DNA of 64,000 bases from Verrucosispora sp. NA02020. GTDB taxonomy: Bacteria > Actinomycetota > Actinomycetes > Mycobacteriales > Micromonosporaceae. Positions 1 through 8,793 of this stretch are shown here, one piece after another. Both the position numbers and the translations under genes were made by a program. The notes under the pieces were generated by a model. It did not search any database and had not been told where the DNA came from. It worked only from the letters and a program-made list of their open reading frames with translations. The stretch lies in the NCBI RefSeq assembly GCF_013364215.1, contig NZ_CP054923.1:868001-932000 (forward strand). The letters run 5' to 3'. How positions within the stretch are numbered: position 1 is the first letter of the stretch; every line of letters begins with the position of its first letter.

Positions 1-54
1 ACCGCGCACCGGCGCAGCGGCGCGAGCCACGCGGAGGGCCCCGGAGCCTGGGCG

Positions 55-612
55 GTGCTGCTGCCGCCCGGCAGGTACGACGCCGAGCGCCTCGTGCACC
101 ACGACACGCTGGAGCTGACCGGCCTGGACGACCGCCTCCTGCCCGGCCCGGGCGACCAGGTCGCGGTGCTGGCCGACGAGCCGCCCCGACTGGTGGCGCT
201 GGGTCGGGTCGCGGTGCCGACCGGTCCCGTTCCCGACGACCCGGAGGACCCGCAGTCCGACCGGGGGCCCGACGCGCTGGTGGTCACGTACACCCGGCGG
301 GCCTTCGACGAGCCGGTGCCGGCGGAGACGCTGGCCCTCGACGGGCCGGTCACCGCGCTCGACCCGGTCACGTTCCGCGAGTTGGCCGACCGGCTCGGCC
401 CGGCGCCGCAGCGGCAGACCTGGCTGGTCAGCCTGGACCTGCCGATCGAGGCGGACTCGCCGGCCGAGGCGGTCCGGCTGTTCTGGGCGTACGTGCAGGA
501 GCTGGGCCCCCGGGAGCTGCCCGCCTTCGTCTCGCCCTCCGGTGACGAGTTGGCCATGCAGGCCTTCGTGCTCGGTGCCGAGGCGAACCAGGACCCGGAG
601 GAGGACGACTGA
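55..612 (+). CDS. hypothetical protein, 5' end uncertain
   Basis: Not recognised with confidence. The reading frame is open from the first base of the window, so the true start may lie upstream; the GTG at 55 is the only reasonable internal start and has no clear ribosome binding site. The product (185 residues from 55) is acidic. Its N-terminal part contains GDQVAVLADEPPRLVALGRV, a pattern reminiscent of PUA/EVE-type beta barrels, but this is weak. It ends 10 bases before the convergent enoyl-CoA hydratase gene. Predicted cytosolic, with no signal peptide or membrane segment. Confidence 0.6.
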   Translation: MLLPPGRYDAERLVHHDTLELTGLDDRLLPGPGDQVAVLADEPPRLVALGRVAVPTGPVPDDPEDPQSDRGPDALVVTYTRRAFDEPVPAETLALDGPVTALDPVTFRELADRLGPAPQRQTWLVSLDLPIEADSPAEAVRLFWAYVQELGPRELPAFVSPSGDELAMQAFVLGAEANQDPEEDD

Positions 613-622
613 CCCGCTCGGG

Positions 623-1414
623 TCAGCGTCCCTCGAAGATCGGCTTCTGCTTGTTGACGAAGGCCACGGTGGCCGCCCGGTGGTCGGCGGTGCCGCCGCA
701 GATCGCCTGCGCCTTCGCCTCGGCGGCCAGCGCGTCGGTCAGGGTGCCGGCGTCGGCGACGGAGAGTTGGCGCTTGATCGCCGCGTAGGCCACGGTCGGG
801 CCGGCGGCGAGCCGGGTGGCGAGTTCCTGGGCGGTGGGGAGCACCTGCTCGTCGTCGTCCAGCAGCCGGGTGAGCAGGCCCAGCCGGGCTGCCTCGTCGG
901 CGCGTACCGGCTCGGCCAGCATCAGCAGCTCGACGGCCTTGGCGTGGCCGACCAGCCGGGGCAGCGTCCAGGACGCGCCGGTGTCGGCGGCGAGCCCGAC
1001 CTTGGCGAACGCCATCAGGAAGCTGGTCGACGGCCCGCCGACACGGAAGTCGGCGAGGAACGTCAGCGAGGCGCCCGCGCCGGCAGCCATGCCGCGTACC
1101 GCCGCCACGACCGGCTTGGTCAGGTTGGCGAGCCGGGCGGCGATCGGGTTGTAGTGCACCGCCACGGTGTCCAACGGCCGCCCCGCGCCCTCTTCGAGGG
1201 TGGTCACGTGCTCGCGCAGGTCCTGGCCGGCACAGAAGTTCCCGCCGGCCCCGGCGAGCACCACCGCCCGGATGCTGCGGTCGGCCTCCAACTCGGCGAG
1301 CGTGTCCCGGAGCGCCTCCTTGAGCGCCACGTCGAGCGCGTTCATCGCCGTCGGGCGGTTCAGGGTGAGCGTGGCGACGGCGTCGGTGCGGTCGACGAGT
1401 AGCGGCTCTGTCAC
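623..1414 (-). CDS. enoyl-CoA hydratase/isomerase family protein (PaaG-like)
   Basis: Crotonase-fold enzyme of 263 residues, expected to hydrate or isomerise enoyl-CoA thioesters. The N-terminus VTEPLLVDRTDAVATLTLNR, the oxyanion-hole segment GAGGNFCAGQDL and the later GMAAGAGASLTF are classic crotonase signatures. The long in-frame extension upstream was rejected because the GTG at 1414 overlaps the PaaX stop by four bases (GTGA), giving translational coupling. Together with PaaX this suggests a phenylacetate or related aryl-CoA degradation step, but no other paa genes are present, so the substrate is unknown. Confidence 0.88.
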   Translation of the reverse strand: MTEPLLVDRTDAVATLTLNRPTAMNALDVALKEALRDTLAELEADRSIRAVVLAGAGGNFCAGQDLREHVTTLEEGAGRPLDTVAVHYNPIAARLANLTKPVVAAVRGMAAGAGASLTFLADFRVGGPSTSFLMAFAKVGLAADTGASWTLPRLVGHAKAVELLMLAEPVRADEAARLGLLTRLLDDDEQVLPTAQELATRLAAGPTVAYAAIKRQLSVADAGTLTDALAAEAKAQAICGGTADHRAATVAFVNKQKPIFEGR

Positions 1415-2235
1415 GTGTGGCGACCCTTCTGTCGGGCGATCCGGTGTCCTCCGTCGAGGCACTGTTCGACGTACCGGTCGGCGGCCGGCCGGAGCCGGGC
1501 CGCGTGCCGGTCGAAGAAGCCGGCCGCGGCGGTGCCGGGCCAGCGTTCGGGGAGCAGCGCCGGTGGCAGCTGCGGGTCCCGGAACAGGAAGGTACGCCAC
1601 GCGTGCACCAGCCGGAACCGGGCCGCGTACGCCTCCTCGTCGCCGCTACGTGCGGAGACTCCGCTCAGCAGGGCGCGCTGCTCGGTGACGAACTGCTCGT
1701 ACGCCCGGCCGATCTCGGCGAGGTCCCAGGCCCGACGGACCAGGCCCATCGCGCCCGGCGTCCCGGCGGCGTGCGCCGCGCTGAACCGCTCGAACCGGAC
1801 GCCCGCCTCGCTGAGCAGCAGGTCGACGTCCTCGGCCGGACGGGTGGCCACCCAGGTCTGCTCGTCGAGCGTGCCGTAGCCGAGGTACCGCAGGTTGGCG
1901 GCGAGGCGTTGGCGGTCGCGTCGGGCCGTCGGCGCGTCGAGCACGAGCAGGTCGAACCGCCCGTCCCAGGTGACCCGACCGGTGCGGTAGATCCGGGAGG
2001 CCGCCTCGTCCAGTCGTCGGGCCGCCTTGGGTGTGATCGAATAGCCCGGACCGGAGGTCAGTTTGACCGGTTCGAGCCAGCCTTGACGGACCATGCGGGA
2101 GACCGCCGTCCGTACGGCGGGTGGGGCGATCCCGAGCGGCGCCAGCAGCTTTACCAGGGCGGCAACGGGTGCGCGGCCGCCCCGAGGCCGGAGGTGGTCG
2201 CCGTACAGGTCGAAGAGTGCCGACCGTGCCTGCAT
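1411..2235 (-). CDS. paaX: PaaX family transcriptional regulator
   Basis: Winged-helix repressor of 274 residues with the PaaX layout: an N-terminal helix-turn-helix (APPAVRTAVSRMVRQGWLEP, about residues 36-55), a central ferredoxin-like region and a C-terminal PaaX domain with WRTFLFRDPQLPPALLPERW. PaaX proteins bind phenylacetyl-CoA or similar thioesters and repress catabolic genes. It is the first gene of a two-gene unit with the enoyl-CoA hydratase, which it overlaps by four bases. The 191-base gap to the divergent DUF3117 gene contains an AT-richer stretch (GCGATAAGCTAGATGCTG near 2262-2279) that may hold the promoter and operator. Confidence 0.88.
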   Translation of the reverse strand: MQARSALFDLYGDHLRPRGGRAPVAALVKLLAPLGIAPPAVRTAVSRMVRQGWLEPVKLTSGPGYSITPKAARRLDEAASRIYRTGRVTWDGRFDLLVLDAPTARRDRQRLAANLRYLGYGTLDEQTWVATRPAEDVDLLLSEAGVRFERFSAAHAAGTPGAMGLVRRAWDLAEIGRAYEQFVTEQRALLSGVSARSGDEEAYAARFRLVHAWRTFLFRDPQLPPALLPERWPGTAAAGFFDRHAARLRPAADRYVEQCLDGGHRIARQKGRHT

Positions 2236-2426
2236 GACCGCACATTGTGACAGGCCATCTCGCGATAAGCTAGATGCTGTTACATCAATGCTGCTTCGGT
2301 TTGGGTCCGGCGGTGTTCATCAGGGAAAATCGTTGGTCGACACCTCCCGTGCACATCGCGGGTGGTCATGGCGAAGTGGCTGTGGGGCAACCCACCGACC
2401 CTGGTGTAGGTCTGAGGGGAGACAAC

Positions 2427-2594
2427 ATGGCGGCGATGAAGCCGCGGACGGGCGACGGTCCGCTGGAAGTCACCAAGGAGGGCCGGGGCATCGTCATGCG
2501 GGTCCCGCTGGAGGGCGGTGGCCGGCTCGTCGTCGAGATGACTCCCGACGAGGCGACGGCGCTCGGTGACGCGTTGAAGGCGGCCGCCGGCTGA
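2427..2594 (+). CDS. DUF3117 domain-containing protein (55 aa)
   Basis: Small protein starting MAAMKPRTGDGPLEVTKEGR and ending in an ALGDALKAAAG helix, the complete DUF3117 family length. The family is very widely conserved in actinobacteria (Rv1211 in M. tuberculosis) and its function is unknown. The ATG at 2427 has a good site GAGGGGA seven bases upstream; longer in-frame starts were rejected because they lack conserved sequence. It is followed by a strong hairpin terminator, so it is probably transcribed alone. Confidence 0.9.
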   Translation: MAAMKPRTGDGPLEVTKEGRGIVMRVPLEGGGRLVVEMTPDEATALGDALKAAAG

Positions 2595-2643
2595 AAGAGG
2601 CCGGTGCGTCGGCGACGCTCGCCGCCGCGGACGGTTCGTCACA

Positions 2644-2676
2644 CCCTGAGCCACCGGCTGAGCCGGTGGCTCAGGG
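2644..2676 (+). terminator. perfect 16-bp hairpin after DUF3117 gene
   Basis: CCCTGAGCCACCGGCT at 2644-2659 is followed by one base and its exact reverse complement at 2661-2676. No U-tract follows, as is usual in actinobacteria. It lies 50 bases after the DUF3117 stop and 60 bases before pepA. Confidence 0.75.
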
Positions 2677-2736
2677 CCTTCACACCATCTCGCCGGGCAG
2701 CCGCCCCGCGATCGTCCTCAGGAGGTACGGCTCCGC

Positions 2737-4203
2737 GTGCTCGCCATCCGTCTGACCGCCGAGCCGGACCGGCTCGACGTCCTGGTCCTGCCCGTCCGAC
2801 CCGCTCCCGGCGACGCCACGTCGGCCGAGCCGGTGCCCGCCGGGGCGACGCTGCCCACGGGGATCGCCGACGAGGCCGCCGCGCTGGTCGGGCCGGCCCG
2901 GGTCACCGGCCGCGCCGGTCAGGTGCACGCCCAGGTGCGACCGGGTGGCACCCCCGCCCGGCTGCTGCTGCTCGGTGTGGGCGAGGCGGACGAGGCGGCG
3001 TGGCGGGCGGCGGGTGCCGGACTGGTCCGGGCAACGCGAGATGAGACTCATGTCACAGTGGCGTTGCCGGCGGAGTTGGCACCCGAGTCGGTGCGTGGGC
3101 TGGTCGAGGGCCTGCTGCTCGGTTCGTACCGGTTCCGCCTCGGCGACGACCCGGACGCCCCGACGCTGACCGGGGTCGACCTGGCGGTCGCCGAACCCGA
3201 CGCGTACGCACAGGCCGTCGCCACGGCCCGGACGACCGCCGAGATGACCCGGCTGGCCCGCGACCTCACCAACACCCCCTCCTCGGTCAAGAACCCGGAG
3301 TGGTTCGCCGCCCAGGTCACCGACGCCGCCGCCGACCTGCCCGGACTCCGGGTGCGGGTACGCGAGCCGGAGCAGTTGGCCGCCGAGGGATTCGGCGGGA
3401 TCGTCGCGGTGGGCGGCGGCTCGGCCAGCGGTCCCCGCCTGGTCGAGATGGACTGGCACCCGGCCGACGCCCGGACCCACGTGGTGCTGGTCGGCAAGGG
3501 CATCACCTTCGACACCGGCGGCATCTCGATCAAGCCCGTGCCGGCGATGAAGCTGATGCGCAAGGACATGGCCGGGGCGGCGGCCGTCGTCGCGGCGACC
3601 CTGGGCGCGGCAGCCCTGAAGCTGCCGGTCCGGATCACCACGCTCGCCCCGCTGGCCGAGAACATGGTCAGCGGCTCGGCGTTCCGTCCCGGCGACGTCA
3701 TCCGGCACTACGGCGGCCTGACCAGCGAGACCACCAACTCCGACGCCGAGGGGCGGCTGGTCCTCGCCGACGCGCTGGCGTACGCCGTGCAGGAGCTCAA
3801 GCCCGACCTGCTGATCGACCTGGCCACGCTGACCGGGGCGAACGCGGTCGCGCTCGGCACCCGCATCGGCGCGCTCTACAGCGACAACGACCGGTTGGCC
3901 GGGGACCTGCTGGCGGCCATCGACGCGGCCGGCGAGTCCGCCTGGCGGATGCCGCTGGGCACCGACTACGTCGAGCACCTCGGCAGCGACGTGGCCGACC
4001 TGCACAGCGCACCGACGCAGGGGCCCGGATCCGTGCTGGCCGCGCTCTACCTGCGCGAGTTCACTGGCGAACTGCGCCAGCAGTGGCTGCACATCGACAT
4101 GTCGGCGCCGTCCTGGTGCGACCGGGACGACGCGGAGCTGACCCGGGGCGCCACCGGCTGGGGCGTACGCGGCCTGCTGCGCTGGCTGGCGACCCTCTCC
4201 TGA
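2737..4203 (+). CDS. pepA: leucyl aminopeptidase (M17 family)
   Basis: Cytosolic dizinc aminopeptidase, 488 residues, removing N-terminal leucine and other residues from peptides. The M17 catalytic half is complete: VLVGKGITFDTGGISIKP (first metal lysine and aspartate), KDMAGAAAV, the signature NSDAEGRLVLADAL, and LIDLATLTGA near residue 365. The GTG at 2737 has AGGAGG about 11 bases upstream. In M. tuberculosis the homologue is PepB. It is monocistronic as far as can be seen, and convergent with the O-methyltransferase 28 bases away. Confidence 0.95.
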   Translation: MLAIRLTAEPDRLDVLVLPVRPAPGDATSAEPVPAGATLPTGIADEAAALVGPARVTGRAGQVHAQVRPGGTPARLLLLGVGEADEAAWRAAGAGLVRATRDETHVTVALPAELAPESVRGLVEGLLLGSYRFRLGDDPDAPTLTGVDLAVAEPDAYAQAVATARTTAEMTRLARDLTNTPSSVKNPEWFAAQVTDAAADLPGLRVRVREPEQLAAEGFGGIVAVGGGSASGPRLVEMDWHPADARTHVVLVGKGITFDTGGISIKPVPAMKLMRKDMAGAAAVVAATLGAAALKLPVRITTLAPLAENMVSGSAFRPGDVIRHYGGLTSETTNSDAEGRLVLADALAYAVQELKPDLLIDLATLTGANAVALGTRIGALYSDNDRLAGDLLAAIDAAGESAWRMPLGTDYVEHLGSDVADLHSAPTQGPGSVLAALYLREFTGELRQQWLHIDMSAPSWCDRDDAELTRGATGWGVRGLLRWLATLS

Positions 4204-4231
4204 CCGGCGGCCCGGCCGTGGTGCGCCCAGT

Positions 4232-4906
4232 TCAGCAGCGCACCGCGGCCAGTAGCCCGTGGCCCACCGGCAGCATCGCCGGGATCCAGTTCTCCGACTC
4301 GCGGATGGCCTTGATCGTCTCGCGCACGGTCACCGTCTCCGCGTCCCGGGCCGCCGGGTCACCGATCCGGCCCCCGGCCAGCGTGCCGTTGAGGACCAGC
4401 ACGCCACCGGGCCGGAGCAGCCGCAGCGCGGCCTCCACGCAGGCGGTGAAGCCGGTCGCCTCGGCGTCGACGAAGACCAGGTCGTACGCCCCGTCGGCGA
4501 GCCTCGGCAGCACGTCCAGCGCGCGTCCGGTGATGATGCGGGTCCGGCCGGCGACGAAGCCCGCCTCGGTGAAGATCCGGCGGGCGATGCGCTGGTGCTC
4601 CACCTCGACGTCGATCGTGGTGAGCACCCCGTCGACCCGCATGCCCCGCAGCAGCCAGACCCCGCTGACCCCGGTGCCGGTGCCGATCTCGACCACCGCC
4701 CGCGCATTCCCGGCGGCGGCGAGCAGGCGCAACGCGGCGCCCGCTCCGGGGGTGACCGCGTCGAGTCCGACCTCCCGGGCGAGGCTGCGGGCGGTACGCA
4801 GCACGAGGTCCTCGGTGACGTACGACTCGGCGAACTGGAGAGCCGGGTTCGTCGGACTACCGGAACCGGCGACGGTGGCGATGGGACACCTCCGGGCGGC
4901 GAGCAT
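4232..4906 (-). CDS. O-methyltransferase family 3 (Rv1220c-like)
   Basis: SAM-dependent methyltransferase of 224 residues. The SAM-binding loop is VVEIGTGTGVSGVWLLRG and the acidic post-I motif is VLTTIDVEVEHQ; YDLVFVDAEATGF carries the metal-binding aspartate typical of catechol/caffeoyl-CoA-type enzymes. The ATG at 4906 was chosen because sequence upstream has no family similarity. In mycobacteria the homologue Rv1220c sits divergently beside sigE-rseA-htrA; here the next divergent gene is htrA itself. The natural substrate is not known. Confidence 0.85.
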   Translation of the reverse strand: MLAARRCPIATVAGSGSPTNPALQFAESYVTEDLVLRTARSLAREVGLDAVTPGAGAALRLLAAAGNARAVVEIGTGTGVSGVWLLRGMRVDGVLTTIDVEVEHQRIARRIFTEAGFVAGRTRIITGRALDVLPRLADGAYDLVFVDAEATGFTACVEAALRLLRPGGVLVLNGTLAGGRIGDPAARDAETVTVRETIKAIRESENWIPAMLPVGHGLLAAVRC

Positions 4907-5103
4907 GATGCGCAGGGCGGGTGGGCACTGTGACTCTAGAGGCGGCCCGCCACCGGCGCAGCCGGGCGTCCACCCGCAGTGACAACCGCTGACCCCACGC
5001 GGCACATCCGTGCAATCCTGGAAGCGGTATCCCGTCGACGGCATCGGAGCGGCGTCCGATCGCCGGATCGCGGGACACCGGGGGACGGACTGGGAGGCAC
5101 CGA

Positions 5104-6420
5104 GTGACCGACGGCTGGGACTGGCGCCAGCCCGGCGCGAGCGGCGTACCGGCGGGACAGCCGGTGCCCGGAACTCCGCCGGCAGGCTCGTCGGCGCGCG
5201 AGGGAGGCCCACCGGGTGCCTCGCCGTGGTGGTCCGACGCGCTGAGCGACCCGTGGCGGGACCCGTACGCTCCGACGGCGGTGGTGGTGCCGGCGGCACC
5301 GGTCGTCGGCGCCGAGCCGGAACGGGTCACCGACCCGGACGCGCCCGGACGCTCGAAACTGCACCAGATGCTGCTGGTTCCCCTGCTCGCCGCGTTGCTC
5401 GCCGGCACGCTCGGCGGTGCCCTCGGGTACGCCTTCGCGGTCCGTGGCGGCGCGGCCGGGCCGGTGCTCGGCGCCGCCCCCGGGACCGCCCCCACGCTCG
5501 CCCAACGCCCGCCGGAGTCGCTGGCCGGGGTGGCCGAGCGGGTCCTGCCCAGCGTGGTCACCGTCCGGGTGGCCGGGGTGGGCGGCACCAGCGAGGGCTC
5601 CGGGTTCATCGTCAGCACCGACGGCCACGTGATCACCAACGATCACGTCGTGGCCGGCGGCAGCGGCAAGGCGTCGGTGGTCTTCAACGACGGCAGCACC
5701 GACTCGGCGACCGTGGTGGGTCAGGACCCGGAGTCCGACATCGCCGTGATCAAGGTCTCACGTACCGGACTGCGCCCGGTCGAGTTCGGCGACTCCGACG
5801 CCCTGGCGGTCGGCGACCCGGTGCTGGCCTTCGGGTCGCCCCTGTCGCTGGCGAACACGGTCACCTCGGGCATCGTCAGCGCGCTGGACCGGACCATGCA
5901 GGCCGGCGAGCCGGGCGGCCCGACGCGCTACTACGCCGCGATCCAGACCGACGCCGCGGTCAACCACGGCAACTCGGGTGGCCCGCTGGTCGACGCGGCG
6001 GGGCGGGTGATCGGCGTCAACTCGACCATCAAGTCCCTGGTCGCGGATGGCCAGGAGGCCGGCAACATCGGTCTCGCCTTCGCCATCCCGATCAACCAGG
6101 CCAAGCGGATCACCCAGGAGATCATCGGCACCGGCAAGGCCCGGCGTACGGTGATCGGCGCCCAGGTGGGCGGACCGGGTGCCAACGCCGGCGGATCGGG
6201 TGTCCGCCTCGCCGCGGTGGAACCGGCGGGGCCGGCGGCCGGCGCCGGGCTCCGGGCCGGTGACGTGATCCTGCGGCTCGACGGCCGACCGATGACCGAG
6301 CCGACCGACCTGATCGCCCTGGTCCGCAAGTACGCCCCCGGCTCGGTGGTGACCGTCGAGTACCGGCGGGGCAGCGACCGGCAGAACGCCTCCGTCACGC
6401 TGGCGGCGGATGCGAAGTGA
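5104..6420 (+). CDS. htrA: membrane-anchored HtrA/DegP-type serine protease with PDZ domain
   Basis: Envelope quality-control protease, 438 residues. A Pro/Gly-rich cytoplasmic tail (1-85) precedes one membrane segment (about 89-112), a trypsin-like domain and one C-terminal PDZ domain (about 345-430). The catalytic triad is visible: His181 in TNDHVV, Asp212 in DPESDIAVIKV, Ser291 in NHGNSGGPLV. The GTG at 5104 follows GGGAGG. tatB follows 73 bases later on the same strand. In mycobacteria htrA is co-located with sigE and rseA; neither is present here, so the regulator must be elsewhere. Confidence 0.93.
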   Translation: MTDGWDWRQPGASGVPAGQPVPGTPPAGSSAREGGPPGASPWWSDALSDPWRDPYAPTAVVVPAAPVVGAEPERVTDPDAPGRSKLHQMLLVPLLAALLAGTLGGALGYAFAVRGGAAGPVLGAAPGTAPTLAQRPPESLAGVAERVLPSVVTVRVAGVGGTSEGSGFIVSTDGHVITNDHVVAGGSGKASVVFNDGSTDSATVVGQDPESDIAVIKVSRTGLRPVEFGDSDALAVGDPVLAFGSPLSLANTVTSGIVSALDRTMQAGEPGGPTRYYAAIQTDAAVNHGNSGGPLVDAAGRVIGVNSTIKSLVADGQEAGNIGLAFAIPINQAKRITQEIIGTGKARRTVIGAQVGGPGANAGGSGVRLAAVEPAGPAAGAGLRAGDVILRLDGRPMTEPTDLIALVRKYAPGSVVTVEYRRGSDRQNASVTLAADAK

Positions 6421-6493
6421 CCTCGCAGAACCCCTTCTGGCCGGGCCCCCGACGTGCGTACTCTGGCTGCGGTAGCCGGGGGAGGAGGACGGG

Positions 6494-6928
6494 GTGTTCG
6501 AGAACCTGAACGTGTGGGAGGTCGGCGCGCTGCTGCTGCTGGCGCTGCTGATCTTCGGCGATCGGCTGCCGCAGGTGATCAGCGACGGCCTGCGGATGGT
6601 GCGCAACCTGCGGAACATGGCGCGTAACGCCACCACCGACCTCAGCAAGGAACTGGGCACCGACATCCAGCTCGAGGATCTGCACCCCAAGGCGTTCATC
6701 CGCAAGCATCTGCTCAGCGAAGAGGACGAGCAGGCGATCCGCAAACCGTTGCAGGGCGTCTACGACAACCTCCGGGCGGACGTCACCGGCGTGCACAACG
6801 ACCTCAAGGACGTCGCCACCTCCGCCGACCCGCGAACCCCCGCCGCCACGTCGTCGGCCGCCCGCGCCACCGCCCCGGCGGCGTCCCCGCCGGCCCCGCG
6901 CGCCGCCAGCTACGACGAGATCACCTGA
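6494..6928 (+). CDS. tatB: Sec-independent protein translocase TatB
   Basis: Twin-arginine translocase subunit, 144 residues. The extreme N-terminus MFENLNVWEVGALLLLALLI has the short Tat membrane helix, followed by the hinge FGDRLP and a long amphipathic helix (residues 23-60), then an Ala/Pro-rich tail. The length and the charged linker KELGTDIQLEDLHPKAF favour TatB over TatA. It starts with GTG behind GGAGGAGG. It lies between htrA and the convergent mrp gene, a conserved actinobacterial order. Confidence 0.92.
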   Translation: MFENLNVWEVGALLLLALLIFGDRLPQVISDGLRMVRNLRNMARNATTDLSKELGTDIQLEDLHPKAFIRKHLLSEEDEQAIRKPLQGVYDNLRADVTGVHNDLKDVATSADPRTPAATSSAARATAPAASPPAPRAASYDEIT

Positions 6929-6943
6929 CGGCGCGCCTTCCGG

Positions 6944-8092
6944 TCAGCGACCGGCCGGAGTGAGACCGAGCGGCTTGCCCAGCAGCGACTCCCGGCGCAG
7001 CGCGAGCCGGTCGGCGACCTGGCCCATCGCCTTCGCCGCCGGAGAGTCCGGCGCGGACAGCACGATCGGGTTCCCCTCGTCGCCGGCCTCGCGGACCCGG
7101 GTGTCGAGCGGCACCTGACCCAGCAGCGGCACCTGCGCGCCGATGGTCTGGGTCAGCGAGTCGGCGACGGTCTGGCCGCCACCGGCGCCGAAGACCTCCA
7201 TCCGGGAACCGTCCGGCAGCTCCAGCCACGACATGTTCTCGATCACACCGACCACCCGCTGGTGGGTCTGCAACGCGATCGCACCGGCCCGCTCGGCCAC
7301 CTCGGCGGCAGCGGCCTGCGGCGTGGTGACCACCAGGATCTCGGCGTTGGGCAGCAACTGGGCCAGCGAGATGGCGACATCGCCGGTGCCCGGGGGCAGG
7401 TCGAGCAGGAGCACGTCCAGGTCGCCCCAGTACACGTCGGCGAGGAACTGCTGCAACGCGCGGTGCAGCATCGGCCCGCGCCACACGACCGCGGCGTTGC
7501 CGGCGGTGAACATGCCGATCGAGATCACCTTCACGCCGTGCGACTCCGGCGGCATGATCATGTCCTCGACCCGGGTGGGACGGCCGTCCGCGCCGAGCAT
7601 CCGGGGCACCGAGTGTCCGTAGATGTCCGCGTCCACCACGCCGACGGAGAGACCCCGGGCGGCCAGTGCCGCCGCCAGGTTCACCGTCACGCTGGACTTG
7701 CCCACGCCGCCCTTGCCGCTGGCCACCGCGTACACCCGGGTGCGGGAGCCGGGCTGCGCGAACGGGATGACCGGCTCCTCGGAGGCGCCGCCGCCGCGCA
7801 GCGTGGCCTGGAGCTCCTTGCGCTGCTCGGCGCTCATCACACCGAAGTCGATCTCGACGCCGGTGACTCCGCTCACCGCGCTGACCGCGGCGGTGATGTC
7901 CGCCCGCAGCTTGTCCTTCAACGGGCACCCGGCCACCGTGAGCAGCAGCGCGACCCGGACCACACCGTCGTCGCCGATGTCGGCGGACTTGACCATGCCG
8001 AGTTCGGTGATCGGCCGGCGGATCTCCGGGTCGTTGACGGTGGCCAGGGCGGCCTGGACGGCGTCGTGGACGGTGCTGACGGGAGCTGACAT
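6944..8092 (-). CDS. mrp: Mrp/NBP35-type iron-sulfur cluster carrier ATPase
   Basis: P-loop NTPase of 382 residues that is expected to hold and pass on Fe-S clusters (ApbC/Mrp family). An N-terminal MIP18/DUF59 domain (about 1-85, with VAGCPLKDKL) precedes the deviant Walker A VASGKGGVGKSSVTVNLA, with the two lysines of the Mrp/MinD class, and LLDLPPGTGDVAISLAQLLP. The ATG at 8092 was preferred over upstream in-frame codons because it opens the DUF59 domain directly. It is convergent with tatB (15-base gap). Confidence 0.93.
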   Translation of the reverse strand: MSAPVSTVHDAVQAALATVNDPEIRRPITELGMVKSADIGDDGVVRVALLLTVAGCPLKDKLRADITAAVSAVSGVTGVEIDFGVMSAEQRKELQATLRGGGASEEPVIPFAQPGSRTRVYAVASGKGGVGKSSVTVNLAAALAARGLSVGVVDADIYGHSVPRMLGADGRPTRVEDMIMPPESHGVKVISIGMFTAGNAAVVWRGPMLHRALQQFLADVYWGDLDVLLLDLPPGTGDVAISLAQLLPNAEILVVTTPQAAAAEVAERAGAIALQTHQRVVGVIENMSWLELPDGSRMEVFGAGGGQTVADSLTQTIGAQVPLLGQVPLDTRVREAGDEGNPIVLSAPDSPAAKAMGQVADRLALRRESLLGKPLGLTPAGR

Positions 8093-8166
8093 GCCCGCAA
8101 TGCTACGTCGGTCGTGATCCGCCACCGGCGCCAGCGGCGACGGTGTGAGCCAGTCGATGACCAGGG

Positions 8167-8793
8167 TCAGGAGTGTCGGGGGCTGCCGCTGCCGCGCCGG
8201 CCGTCCCCGGGGAGGTCCCCGTCCATCTCGTCACGGGGCTCGTCCAGCGGGTCGGCGTCGTCCCCCCGCGCCGCCGCACCCTCCCGGAGCCGCCGCTCCA
8301 ACCGCAGGCGCCGCTGCGCCGCCTCGTCCAGTTCCTCGGCCATCCGGGCCAGCTCGGAACGGAGGAAGTCCCGGGTCGCCACCTCACCCATCGCGATCCG
8401 CAACGCCGCGATCTCCCGGGCCAGGTACTCCGTGTCGGCCTTCTGCATGCCCGCCCGGCGCCGATCCTCGTCCAACGCCACCCGGTCCCGGTCGGCCTGG
8501 CGGTTCTGGGCCAGCAGGATCAGCGGCGCCGCGTACGACGCCTGGATGGAGAGGACCAGGGTGAGGAACGTGAAGGTGTACGGGTCGAAGCGCAGGGTCG
8601 TCGGGGCGAGCGTGTTCCAGACGAACCACAGGGTGATGAAGAGCGTCATGTAGACGATGAAGTTCGCCGTACCCATGCCCCGGGCGATCGCCTCCGACCA
8701 GCGACCGAAGGTCTCCTGGTCGACCCGGGGCAACCTCAGGCCGCGCGGTTCCCGGGGCAGGTCCAGCCGCTCGGTCCGCCGCTGCTCAGTCAT
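8167..8793 (-). CDS. DUF1003 family membrane protein
   Basis: Integral membrane protein of 208 residues with two membrane segments (about 44-62 and 77-95) and the DUF1003 core NFIVYMTLFITLWFVWN ... SIQASYAAPLILLAQNRQ, followed by a long charged helix (DRDRVALDEDRRRAGMQKAD) that is probably coiled coil, and a disordered acidic tail. Function unknown. Its start overlaps the end of the upstream MgtE-CBS gene by eight bases, so the two are probably co-translated and may act together in cation homeostasis. Confidence 0.88.
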   Translation of the reverse strand: MTEQRRTERLDLPREPRGLRLPRVDQETFGRWSEAIARGMGTANFIVYMTLFITLWFVWNTLAPTTLRFDPYTFTFLTLVLSIQASYAAPLILLAQNRQADRDRVALDEDRRRAGMQKADTEYLAREIAALRIAMGEVATRDFLRSELARMAEELDEAAQRRLRLERRLREGAAARGDDADPLDEPRDEMDGDLPGDGRRGSGSPRHS

